Shown here: one piece after another, positions 42,453 through 52,075 of the stretch
How the letters are laid out: the number at the start of each line of letters is the position of its first letter
How positions within the stretch are numbered: the first letter of the stretch is position 1
From: Myxococcus qinghaiensis
GTDB taxonomy: Bacteria > Myxococcota > Myxococcia > Myxococcales > Myxococcaceae
Assembly (NCBI RefSeq): GCF_024198215.1
Contig: NZ_JAKCFA010000003.1
Coordinates: 62,001-126,000 of the forward strand
Length of the DNA: 64,000 nucleotides
Reading direction: 5' to 3'
The notes under the pieces: model-generated
Told to the model about the DNA's origin: nothing
What the model saw: only the letters and a program-made list of their open reading frames with translations
The model's database searches: none
Program-made: the position numbers and the translations under genes

Positions 42453-44315
42453 ATGGCCCGCTATTCCATCGGCATCGACCTTGGCACCACGCACTCCGCG
42501 GTGTCGTACTTCAACCTCGAGGACAGCAAGGCCCGGGGACGCGCGCAGTCGATGTTGCCGATTCCCCAGCTGACGGCGCCCGGCACGCTGGAAGCGCGCC
42601 CGCTGTTGCCCTCCTTCCTCTATCTGCCCTCCGCCCAGGAGTTTCCCCAGGGCAGCCTCGCGCTGCCGTGGAACAAGGACGCCACCTCCATCATCGGTGA
42701 GTTCGCCCGCTCCCACGGGGCCAAGGTCCCCACCCGGCTGGTGTCGTCGCCCAAGAGCTGGCTGTCCCACCCCGGCGTGGACCGGCGCTCGGCGCTCCTG
42801 CCTTGGCAGGCCCCGGCGGACGTGCAGCGCGTGTCCCCGCTGGACGCGTCCGCGCGCTTCCTGCGCCACCTCAAGGAGGCGTGGGACTCGACGTTCGCCC
42901 AGGGGGACGACGAGTCGGGCAACGCGCTGGCCACCCAGGACGTCATCGTCACCGTCCCCGCGTCCTTCGATGCGGCGGCGCGCGAGCTGACACTCGAGGC
43001 CGCGAAGGCGGCGGGAATCGAACACCTCACCCTGCTCGAGGAGCCGCAGGCCGCGCTGTACGCGTGGCTGGAGGCGATGGGGGAGAACTTCCGGCAGCAG
43101 GTGAAGCCGGGCGAGGTCATCCTCGTCGTCGACGTGGGCGGCGGCACGTCCGACTTCTCCGTCATCACCGTGCGCGACAGCGGCGGCGAGGTGGAGCTGC
43201 TGCGCGTGGCGGTGGGCGACCACATCCTGCTGGGCGGCGACAACATGGACCTGGCGCTGGCGCACACGCTCAACCAGCGCTTGGCCGCCGACGGCAAGAA
43301 GCTGGACCCGTGGCAGTTCAACGCCCTCACCTACGGCTGCCGGCAGGCGAAGGAGACGCTGTACGGCGACACCTCGCTGGACCAGGTCCCCATCTCCATC
43401 CCCGGCCGGGGCTCGTCCCTCATCGGTGGCACGCTGCGCACGGAGCTGACGCGCGAGGAGCTGGACCGCGTCCTCACCGACGGCTTCTTCCCCGTGACGC
43501 CCCTGGCGGAGCTGCCCCGCACCGCGCGGCGCATGGGCCTGGCGCAGATGGCGCTGCCCTACGCGCAGGACGCGGGCGTCTCCCGACACCTGGCGGCCTT
43601 CCTCACGCGGCAGGCCCAGGCGCTGGCGGCGAGCCACGACGCGCCGGTGGACGTGGAGGGCAAGTCCTTCCTCCACCCGACGGCGGTGCTCTTCAACGGG
43701 GGCGTCTTCAAGGCGGGCCCGCTCAAGGCGCGCGTCATGGAGGTGCTCAACCTGTGGCTGAAGGCGGACGGGGGCCAGCCGGCGAAGGAGCTGGAGGGCG
43801 CGGACCTGGACCTCGCGGTGGCGCGCGGCGCGGCGTATTACGGCTGGGTGCGCCAGGGCAACGGCCTGCGCATCCGCGGCGGCACGGCCCGCGCGTACTA
43901 CGTGGGCGTGGAGTCGGCGATGCCCGCGGTGCCCGGCTTCGAGCCTCCAGTGAAGGCGCTGTGCGTGGCGCCCTTCGGCATGGAGGAAGGCACGCAGGCG
44001 GATGTGCCGCCGCAGGAGTTCGGCCTCGTCACCGGCGAGCCCACCAGCTTCCGCTTCTTCTCCTCCTCCGTGCGGCGCGACGACAAGGTCGGCGTCATGG
44101 TGGATGACGTGGCGGACGAGCTGGCCAAGGGGGAGATGGAGGAGCTGGCCCCCATCGAGACCACCATGCCCGGACAGGCCGCGGCCTTTGGCGACCTGAC
44201 GCCCGTCAACCTGCAGGCCGCGGTGACGGAGGTGGGGACGCTGGAGCTGCGGTGCCTGGAGAAAGGTGGCTCCGGACGTTGGAAGCTGGAGCTCAACGTC
44301 CGCATGAAGGAGTAG
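42453..44315 (+). CDS. Hsp70-family ATPase, non-canonical (first of a pair)
   Basis: 620 aa. Actin-like ATPase landmarks: phosphate-1 IGIDLGTTHSAVSYF near the N terminus, VIVTVPASFDAAARELTLEA with LLEEPQAALYAW, phosphate-2 LVVDVGGGTSDFSVI and the adenosine region FNGGVFKAG. The C-terminal half is not the DnaK substrate-binding beta sandwich with lid in clear form, and the EEVD-like tail is missing. It is a non-DnaK group protein that occurs beside DUF2760. It acts in the cytoplasm, presumably as a chaperone or ATP-driven regulator. Starts 61 bases after the DUF2760 gene. Confidence 0.85.
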   Translation: MARYSIGIDLGTTHSAVSYFNLEDSKARGRAQSMLPIPQLTAPGTLEARPLLPSFLYLPSAQEFPQGSLALPWNKDATSIIGEFARSHGAKVPTRLVSSPKSWLSHPGVDRRSALLPWQAPADVQRVSPLDASARFLRHLKEAWDSTFAQGDDESGNALATQDVIVTVPASFDAAARELTLEAAKAAGIEHLTLLEEPQAALYAWLEAMGENFRQQVKPGEVILVVDVGGGTSDFSVITVRDSGGEVELLRVAVGDHILLGGDNMDLALAHTLNQRLAADGKKLDPWQFNALTYGCRQAKETLYGDTSLDQVPISIPGRGSSLIGGTLRTELTREELDRVLTDGFFPVTPLAELPRTARRMGLAQMALPYAQDAGVSRHLAAFLTRQAQALAASHDAPVDVEGKSFLHPTAVLFNGGVFKAGPLKARVMEVLNLWLKADGGQPAKELEGADLDLAVARGAAYYGWVRQGNGLRIRGGTARAYYVGVESAMPAVPGFEPPVKALCVAPFGMEEGTQADVPPQEFGLVTGEPTSFRFFSSSVRRDDKVGVMVDDVADELAKGEMEELAPIETTMPGQAAAFGDLTPVNLQAAVTEVGTLELRCLEKGGSGRWKLELNVRMKE

Positions 44316-44340
44316 AACGCCGGCCGGCAAACGGAGGTGT

Positions 44341-47115
44341 ATGCGAATCGTCGGCATCGACCTGGGCACCACCCACTGCGCGGTGGCGTCCGTGGACCCC
44401 GCCCGGGGCGCGAGCGCGCCCGTGGAGGACTTCCCCGTTCCCCAGCTCGTGCGTCAGGGGGAGGTGGCGCCGCGCGCGCTGCTTCCCTCCACCGTGTACG
44501 TGCCGGGACACGAGCTGAGCACCGAGTCCCTCCGGCTTCCCTGGGGTGACGACGGCGGGCCGTGGGTGGTGGGTGAGCTGGCCCGCTGGCAGGGCGCCCG
44601 CGTGCCGGGGCGACTGGTGGCCAGCGCCAAGAGCTGGCTGTGTCACCCGGGCGTGGACCGCTCCGCGCCCATCCTCCCCTGGGGCGCTCCGGCAGACGTC
44701 CAGAAGCTGTCCCCCGTCGACGCCAGCGCCCTGCTGCTGACGCACCTGGCGCGCGCGTGGGACTACACGCATCCGGAGGCGCCCCTGGCGAAGCAGGAGG
44801 TGGTCATCACCGTCCCCGCCTCCTTCGACGAGGCGGCGCGCGCCCTCACGGTGAGCGCCGCGCGCAAGGCGGGGCTCGAGAAATTCACCCTGCTCGAGGA
44901 GCCCCAGGCCGCCTTCTACGACTACACCGCGCGCCACCGCGCGGACCTGGAGCAGACGCTCTCCCACGTCCGGCTGGTGCTCGTCGTCGACGTGGGCGGA
45001 GGCACCACCGACTTCACGCTGGTGCACGCGGGCGTGTCGCCGGAGGGGCCCATGCTGCGGCGCCTGGCGGTGGGCGACCACCTGATGCTGGGTGGCGACA
45101 ACATGGACGCCGCGCTGGCCCGGCGTGTCGAGGAGAAGCTCCTGGCGGACGGACGCCGCCTGTCCGCGACGCAGTGGACGCAGGCGATTCAGGCCGCGCG
45201 CACCGCGAAGGAAGCGCTGCTGGGCAAGGAGCCTCCGGAGAAGTACGGCGTGTCGCTCGCGGGCGAGGGCAGCCGCCTCTTGGGCGGCACCCTGTCTTCC
45301 GAGCTGACGCGGGAGGAGGCCCACGCGCTGGTGCTGGACGGCTTCTTCCCGCGCACCCCGCCCACCGAGCGGCCCCGTCGCGCCGCGCGCATGGCGCTCC
45401 AGGAGCTGGGCCTGCCGTACGTGCAGGACGCGGCGGTGACGCGTCACCTGGCCGCCTTCCTCGCGCAGCACGCGGCGGCGGGCTTCGCGGCCCTGGGCGA
45501 GGCCCCTTCTTCGGAGGGTGCCCTCCCCCGCCCCGACGCCATCCTCCTCAACGGCGGCGTGTTCAACTCGCCCTGGATTTCGGAGCGGCTGGTGGAGGCC
45601 GTGTCCGCGTGGTGGCCGGACGCGCCGAAAATCTCCCTCCTGCGCCACGTGTCGCTGGAGCTGGCCGTGGCGCGGGGCGCGGCGTACTACGGGCTGGTGC
45701 GGCGCGGGCACGGCCTGCGCATCGGCGGTGGCGCGGCGCGCGCGTACTACGTGGGCCTGCAGCGCGCGGCGGACAGCGCGGAGCAGCCCGCCCTCTGCCT
45801 CATCCCCCGAGGCTTCGAGGAGGGCCAGAAGGTCGACCTGGGTGAGCGCCCCTTCACCCTCACGCTCGGCCGGCCCGTGCAGTTCCAGCTCTACTCGACG
45901 ACGAGCGACCGCATCGACAAGCCCGGAGATTTGGTGCCCCTGGCCGAGGACTTGAAGCCCCTGCCGCCCATCCACACGCTGCTCAAGGGCGCGTCGGGGA
46001 AGGTGGCGGAAGTCCCGGTGCACCTCCAGGCGGCGCTGACGGAGATTGGCACGCTGGAGCTGTACTGCGTCTCCGACGTCGCGGACGAGCGGTGGCGCCT
46101 GGAGTTCGAGCTGCGCGGCACGGGCGGCTCCCACGAGCTGACCGTCACCGAGTCCATGCCCGCGCGCTTCGCCGAGGCGAAGGACAACATCGAGCGCGTC
46201 TACGGCAACAAGCCGCTGCCCCTGGGCCCCAAGGACGTGAAGCAGCTCTCCCGGACGCTGGAGAAGGCGCTGGGGCCTCGCGACACGTGGCGCGTGCCGG
46301 TGCTGCGAGAGATGTGGAGCACGCTGTACGCGGGCGCCAGCAAGCGCCGCCGCAGCGAGGACCACGAGCGCGTCTTCTACAGCCTCGCGGGCTTCACCCT
46401 GCGCCCGGGCTTCGGCTACCCGCTGGACGGCTGGCGCGCGGAGCAGACCTTCAGCCTCTTCGACGCGCTGGTGCAGCATCACTCCGACAAGGCGGTGTGG
46501 ACGGAGTTCTGGGTGATGTGGCGCCGCATCGCCGGCGGACTCACCGAGGCCCAGCAGCAGAAGCTCTACGCCTACCTGCAGCCGCACCTCGCGAGGAAGG
46601 TGCCTCCCGGCACGCCGCCTCCTGGGAAGCTCAAGGGAATCCAACCGGAAGGCTTGGAGGAGATGGTGCGCACCGCGGCCTCACTGGAGCACCTGCCGCC
46701 CTCCGAGAAGGCGGAGGTGGGCCGGTGGATCGCCGAGCGGCTGAAGGCGGAGGCGAAGTCCGGCGGCCCCTGGGCCTGGGCCCTGGGACGGCTGGGCGCG
46801 CGCGTGCCGCTCTACGGCAGCGGCCACAAAGTCGTGGACGTGGAGACCGCGGAGGCGTGGCTCACGCTGCTCTTGGAGATGGACCTGCGGAAGATTGACG
46901 GCGCGCCCTTCGCCGCCGCGCAGCTCGCGCGGCTCACGGGCGACCGCACGCGGGATTTGGACCCGGCGCTGCGGGAGCGCGCCGCGCAGGCGCTCGTCGC
47001 GGCCCAGGCGTCGGAGACGTGGGTGCGCATGGTGCGCGAAGTCGTGGCGCTGGAAGCGGCGGACGAAGCCCGTGCGCTCGGCGACACGCTGCCGGCGGGC
47101 TTGCGACTGTCGTGA
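44341..47115 (+). CDS. Hsp70-family ATPase with a long C-terminal domain (DUF3731 type)
   Basis: 924 aa, ATG at 44341 with GGAGG upstream. Residues 1-600 are an Hsp70 ATPase (GIDLGTTHCAVASVDP, ITVPASFDEAARALTVSA, LVLVVDVGGGTTDFTLVHAG, ILLNGGVFNSPW) clearly paralogous to the preceding gene. About residues 600-924 are an additional helical domain (AKDNIERVYGNKPLPLGPKD, REMWSTLYAGASKRRRSEDH, LAGFTLRPGFGYPLDGWRAE, TLLLEMDLRKIDGAPFAAAQ), matching the DUF3731-type extension. Twenty-five bases separate it from the first Hsp70 gene. The pair probably forms a functional unit with DUF2760. Confidence 0.85.
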   Translation: MRIVGIDLGTTHCAVASVDPARGASAPVEDFPVPQLVRQGEVAPRALLPSTVYVPGHELSTESLRLPWGDDGGPWVVGELARWQGARVPGRLVASAKSWLCHPGVDRSAPILPWGAPADVQKLSPVDASALLLTHLARAWDYTHPEAPLAKQEVVITVPASFDEAARALTVSAARKAGLEKFTLLEEPQAAFYDYTARHRADLEQTLSHVRLVLVVDVGGGTTDFTLVHAGVSPEGPMLRRLAVGDHLMLGGDNMDAALARRVEEKLLADGRRLSATQWTQAIQAARTAKEALLGKEPPEKYGVSLAGEGSRLLGGTLSSELTREEAHALVLDGFFPRTPPTERPRRAARMALQELGLPYVQDAAVTRHLAAFLAQHAAAGFAALGEAPSSEGALPRPDAILLNGGVFNSPWISERLVEAVSAWWPDAPKISLLRHVSLELAVARGAAYYGLVRRGHGLRIGGGAARAYYVGLQRAADSAEQPALCLIPRGFEEGQKVDLGERPFTLTLGRPVQFQLYSTTSDRIDKPGDLVPLAEDLKPLPPIHTLLKGASGKVAEVPVHLQAALTEIGTLELYCVSDVADERWRLEFELRGTGGSHELTVTESMPARFAEAKDNIERVYGNKPLPLGPKDVKQLSRTLEKALGPRDTWRVPVLREMWSTLYAGASKRRRSEDHERVFYSLAGFTLRPGFGYPLDGWRAEQTFSLFDALVQHHSDKAVWTEFWVMWRRIAGGLTEAQQQKLYAYLQPHLARKVPPGTPPPGKLKGIQPEGLEEMVRTAASLEHLPPSEKAEVGRWIAERLKAEAKSGGPWAWALGRLGARVPLYGSGHKVVDVETAEAWLTLLLEMDLRKIDGAPFAAAQLARLTGDRTRDLDPALRERAAQALVAAQASETWVRMVREVVALEAADEARALGDTLPAGLRLS

Positions 47116-47138
47116 CGTCCGGCTCGAAAACGTCCCTT

Positions 47139-47165
47139 CGGGTCGGCCCGTAGCGGGTCGACCCG
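47139..47165. terminator. Bidirectional hairpin after the Hsp70 pair
   Basis: CGGGTCGGCCCG (47139-47150), loop TAG, CGGGTCGACCCG (47154-47165): a 12-bp stem with one G-U pair, between convergent genes ending at 47115 and 47195. Confidence 0.75.
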
Positions 47166-47194
47166 GAGGAGTGACTTCGGCTCGCGAGAAGCGC

Positions 47195-47581
47195 TCAGCC
47201 CCGGGGGGGCGCGGCGGGCGCGGCGACTTCGGCGGCCTTCGGAGCGGCGCGCTCGACGACCTGGAGCACCGGCGTGGCCTCGGCGGGCGCGGCGGGAGCC
47301 TCACCCTTGCCAGCCTTGGGCTTCTTGGTGCCCGCGCCCGAGCGGCACGTCCGACACCAGGGCTGGTTGCGGATGGCGCCGTCCGCCATCTTTCGCAGAC
47401 CGAACTGGGCCAGCGGCTTCAGGGTGCGACATTTGATGCACATCAACGAGATGAGCACCTCGTGGCCATCCGCGTCGTAGACGGCGGACTTGCGCCGCTT
47501 GCGTGGCTGGGCCTGCCCCGGCTCACGCGGCTTCGCCTTCTCCGGCGGCGGCGGCATCATCGGGGTCACTTTGTAGAGCAT
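47195..47581 (-). CDS. Small zinc-ribbon-like protein
   Basis: 128 aa from ATG at 47581 with GAGGGA upstream; the frame extends further upstream without a usable start. Two CxxC pairs (MCIKCRTLKPLAQFG and WCRTCRSG) spaced about 25 residues form a likely zinc ribbon. N-terminal Pro/Lys-rich stretch (PPPPEKAKPREPGQAQPRKR) and an Ala/Pro-rich tail suggest disordered flanks. The CxxC-RTLKPLAQFG pattern resembles HNH/zinc-finger-containing bacterial proteins but no nuclease residues are seen. Function unknown. Confidence 0.65.
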   Translation of the reverse strand: MLYKVTPMMPPPPEKAKPREPGQAQPRKRRKSAVYDADGHEVLISLMCIKCRTLKPLAQFGLRKMADGAIRNQPWCRTCRSGAGTKKPKAGKGEAPAAPAEATPVLQVVERAAPKAAEVAAPAAPPRG

Positions 47582-47805
47582 GTCAGTCCCTCGCTCTCGA
47601 GGGCCCTCGCACGCAGTCCCTGATGATGGGGCCACCTCGGCACGGGCACTCGCGAGCCCTAGAGTATGGACTCTTCCTCCCGTTGAAAACTGATCCCAGG
47701 CCGAAAAATCGGCCCTGGAGCGTTTCCGCTGATCTTTCCAAGGGTTGGCCGCCCCCCTCACCGCCGGAGGATCAGCTCGCGGTCGAATTTTCAGCCCAGG
47801 CTCCC

Positions 47806-49599
47806 TCAGCGAGACGCTGTGGGACACACCTGTGCGACACCGCTGTAGCGCACGCGTCCCAGGGTGGGAGTGGGCAGGACGCCCCCGTGGGAGCGGCCGT
47901 AGGCGATCAGCGCCTCGCGCAGGTCCATTCCCCGGAAGGGGGACAGCTCGGCGCGCTCCGGAGGCAGGGGCCGCGTCACGCCGTCCACGCCGTCACCGCC
48001 CCGGGCGAGGAAGTCCGGCACCGCGACGCGGTAGCGCTGCTCCGGCAAGAGCGGCTTGCCCCCCTCCAGCGTGACGCCCTGGAGCCGGCCGGGGCCGGGG
48101 CAGCGGGCCAGCGTCAATTCCAGGCCGGACACGGCGAACACGGCGCCGCGCTCCACGCCATGGGCCAGCTCCAGCAGGTGCCGCAGCTCCGCGCCGGTGA
48201 GCGTGAGCACGGCCACCGTGTTGTCGAAAGGGAGCGCCTGGTAGACGTGGCCGAAGGACAGCGTCCCACCTGGCAGGTCGGCCCGGATGCCCCCGGGGTT
48301 CATCACCGCCGCGTCCGCGCCGGCCGCCTCGCGCAACGCGTCCGCGATGACATTGCCCAGCGCGCCCTCCTCCGTGAAGCCGCGAGCCAGGGGCGACGCG
48401 CAGGACACGCCCGAGGCGCGGCCCTGGTCCTCGTCGACCTTCGTCAGCGTGGGCGCGAGCAGCCGCGTCACCTCCGCGTCCGGCTGCATCGGAGTGCCCA
48501 GGAAGACCGACGGAGTCAGCGTCACCTCGGCGCGCTCGCGCAGGCGGCGTCCGTCACAGTCGCCGTGGACGGCGTCCACCTGGGTGCACAGCGCAATGGC
48601 GGCCTGGATGCGCGTGAGCGACGGGACCACGCGGCGGCGCACCGGGTCGACGAAGAGCTCCACCACGCCCAGCGAGCGGGCCTGGCCCGTCGTCTCGATG
48701 ATGGGCACCCCGTCGAAGAAGTGGCCCATCGTCTGGTGCGTGTGCCCCGCCACCACCGCGTCCAGCGTGCCCTGGGGCAGCGCGGCCAGCATGTCGAGAA
48801 TCTCCGCGTCGCCCTTACCGCAGCTCGACGTGTCCCGGGGATTGCGCAGGTCCGAGCACTGGGCGCCCGCATGCGCCACCGCCACCACTACGTCCGCGCC
48901 GCGCTCACGCAGGGAGCGTGAGGCCTCCAGCGCCGAGGACGCCAGGGGCGCGAAGCGCAGCGAGCCGACGTTGGCCGGATTGGTGACGCTCGGGGTGGAC
49001 TCGGTGGTGAGGCCCAGCACCCCGACGCGCAGGCCCTTCACCACGACGATGTGCGTGCCGTCGTTGCCCAGCCACGCGGGGGACTTGCCTGTCGCCGCGT
49101 CGCGGAGGTTGGCGGACAGGAACGGGAAGCGCGCCTGCTTCACGCGCGCCTTGAGGGCACCGAGCGGGTCCTCGCCGGAGCCCGAGGCCATGGGCGCGGG
49201 CCCCACGGGTCCGTAGTCGAACTCGTGGTTGCCGATGGCCGCCGCCGTGAAGCCCAGGTGGTTGTACACGTCGACGACGATGGCGCCCTCGGTGAGGTTG
49301 GACGCCAGCGTGCCCTGGAAGAGGTCGCCGCCATCCAGCAGCAACACGCCTCCGGGGTTGTCCTCGCGAAGCCGCGCGACATACGCGGCGAGCATGGCGG
49401 CGCCGCCCTCCTCCACCACGCGTCCATCCGCGAGCCGCGTGCGGTGCGGCTCCACCTGCCCGTGGAAGTCGTTGAGCCCCACCAGCGTGATTCGCACCGG
49501 TGAGGCGGGGGGCGTGGCGACAGGCGCGGAAGGCTGGGTACCGGCGCAGGCGGCGGCACAAGTCAGGAGCGCGAGGAGGAAGGGGCGCGGGGAACGCAT
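47806..49599 (-). CDS. 5'-nucleotidase/metallophosphoesterase lipoprotein, paralogue of 198-2030
   Basis: 597 aa from ATG at 49599, chosen because it gives a lipobox (LTCAAACAG). Same domain order as the gene at 198: LVGLNDFHGQVEP (metal ligands D, H), GGDLFQG, GNHEFDYG, AGHTHQTMGH, then the nucleotidase domain (DAAVMNPGGIRADLPGGTLS, PFDNTVAVLTL). A 22-residue stretch around GGDLFQGTLASNLTEG is identical to the other copy. Predicted to release phosphate from extracellular nucleotides. It sits 46 bases after the phytase-like gene on the same strand, so the two are probably co-expressed for phosphate scavenging. Confidence 0.9.
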   Translation of the reverse strand: MRSPRPFLLALLTCAAACAGTQPSAPVATPPASPVRITLVGLNDFHGQVEPHRTRLADGRVVEEGGAAMLAAYVARLREDNPGGVLLLDGGDLFQGTLASNLTEGAIVVDVYNHLGFTAAAIGNHEFDYGPVGPAPMASGSGEDPLGALKARVKQARFPFLSANLRDAATGKSPAWLGNDGTHIVVVKGLRVGVLGLTTESTPSVTNPANVGSLRFAPLASSALEASRSLRERGADVVVAVAHAGAQCSDLRNPRDTSSCGKGDAEILDMLAALPQGTLDAVVAGHTHQTMGHFFDGVPIIETTGQARSLGVVELFVDPVRRRVVPSLTRIQAAIALCTQVDAVHGDCDGRRLRERAEVTLTPSVFLGTPMQPDAEVTRLLAPTLTKVDEDQGRASGVSCASPLARGFTEEGALGNVIADALREAAGADAAVMNPGGIRADLPGGTLSFGHVYQALPFDNTVAVLTLTGAELRHLLELAHGVERGAVFAVSGLELTLARCPGPGRLQGVTLEGGKPLLPEQRYRVAVPDFLARGGDGVDGVTRPLPPERAELSPFRGMDLREALIAYGRSHGGVLPTPTLGRVRYSGVAQVCPTASR

Positions 49600-49645
49600 G
49601 AGCGCTCGCACTTCATCGCGCCCCGCGCTCCATGGCAACCGCGCT

Positions 49646-50956
49646 TCAGCGCTCGCGGCGTCGGCGCACCGACAACCCCAGGGCCAGCAGGCCGAGGAGC
49701 ACACTACCGGGCACGGAGGCAGAGGCACATCCACAGCCCGAGGTGCCGGAGTCCGTGGGGAGACCACCACCACCCGGCTCGGGCCGTCCACCGCCACCAC
49801 CGCCCCCCCCTCCTCCATCGGAGCCACCATCGGTTCCCGCGTCCGTGCCACCGTCATCCGTCACAGGTCGGGTGTCGACGCGCAGCGGCGGAGTGAAGGC
49901 CGCGGCCACCGCGTCCCAGCGCGAGAGCTTCAGGTTGTCCGTGCCACCATTGTCGGAGTCCTGCGCGACGAAGAGGCCATCGGGGAACTCGGGACCCACG
50001 GGCAGCGCCGACACCGCCAGCGCGCGCGGCGACTCCACCGCGTCCACGCCCGCGTCTCCCGCCACCACGCGGAACGAACCCAGGAAGGCATACGTGCGAC
50101 GGTCCAACACGGCGAACGTGCCCGAGCCCGTGTCCGCCGCCAGCAGGTAACCCTGCGCGTTCGCCCCGCGGTACAGCGCCAGGCGGTTGACGGTGCCGGA
50201 CAGGTTGCGGTCCGTGCCCGTCAGCGAGGCCACCGACACGCGGGTGGTGCCGCCGTTGGGCTCGGCGTTGTAGCGCCAGATGGCCACACCGGACTGCACG
50301 ACGTACACGAAGCCCAGCTCCTCGTCGGCGGCCAGGCCGGTGATGGGGCCTCCCACGTCGATGGCCGGACGCACCAGGGTGGAGGACAGCCCGCCATCCT
50401 CGCCGGACAGCTCGAACTGCTGGAGGGAGCCGTCAGCGGTCCCCGCGAACACGAAGAAGCGGCCGGTACTGGGGCTGCGATAGAGCGCCACGGTGTTGAA
50501 GACCGTGCTGTTGGCCACGAACGCTCCCGCGCCAATCCGCTGCACCCGATTCGTCGTCTGGAAACCATCCACGACGTAGGCCGACAAACCGACGACGGTA
50601 TTGGCCGTCACCGCCAGGGAGCGCGTCGCCTGCCCCAGCCGGAAGCCATCGCGCACCGCGACGCTCACCGTGGGGCCGTCCTGCTCCTGCTCCAGTTGTT
50701 GACCATCCAACCCGAACGTGGAGAGGCCGGAGTTTTGATTGTCATAGGCCGTGAGCAGCAGCCCGAGGCCCGCGTCCGCTCCCCCACCGTCGGGCGTCCC
50801 TACCCAGATGGCTACGTCCTGGATGAGGCCACCGGTCGCCGGAGGCCCGGGCGTCGTCTCCCGCAGCGCGGGCACCTGCAAGGGCTGGGTGGGTTGGGCC
50901 GAGGCAACGGAGCCCGCGACGACAGCCGCCAGGGCGAAGAAGAGAGGGTGACGCAT
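49646..50956 (-). CDS. Phytase-like beta-propeller protein with MYXO-CTERM tail
   Basis: 436 aa. Signal peptide ending near SVASAQP. The body has the beta-propeller phytase layout: IQDVAIWVG (DDPAIWV-like), LLLTAYDNQNSGLSTFGLDG, VSVAVRDGFRLG, AADEELGFVYVVQSGVAIWR and DGLFVAQDSDNGGTDNLKL. The key calcium Asp residues are only partly matched, so activity is uncertain. A Gly-rich linker (about residues 380-410) precedes GCGCASASVPGSVLLGLLAL followed by an Arg cluster, which is the MYXO-CTERM surface-anchoring tail. The enzyme is therefore probably sorted to the cell surface. Paired with the nucleotidase downstream. Confidence 0.78.
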   Translation of the reverse strand: MRHPLFFALAAVVAGSVASAQPTQPLQVPALRETTPGPPATGGLIQDVAIWVGTPDGGGADAGLGLLLTAYDNQNSGLSTFGLDGQQLEQEQDGPTVSVAVRDGFRLGQATRSLAVTANTVVGLSAYVVDGFQTTNRVQRIGAGAFVANSTVFNTVALYRSPSTGRFFVFAGTADGSLQQFELSGEDGGLSSTLVRPAIDVGGPITGLAADEELGFVYVVQSGVAIWRYNAEPNGGTTRVSVASLTGTDRNLSGTVNRLALYRGANAQGYLLAADTGSGTFAVLDRRTYAFLGSFRVVAGDAGVDAVESPRALAVSALPVGPEFPDGLFVAQDSDNGGTDNLKLSRWDAVAAAFTPPLRVDTRPVTDDGGTDAGTDGGSDGGGGGGGGGGRPEPGGGGLPTDSGTSGCGCASASVPGSVLLGLLALGLSVRRRRER

Positions 50957-50992
50957 GACCAGGTCGCTCCAGGCAAGGTGGGTCCTGCGTAA

Positions 50993-52075
<1,083 letters not shown>

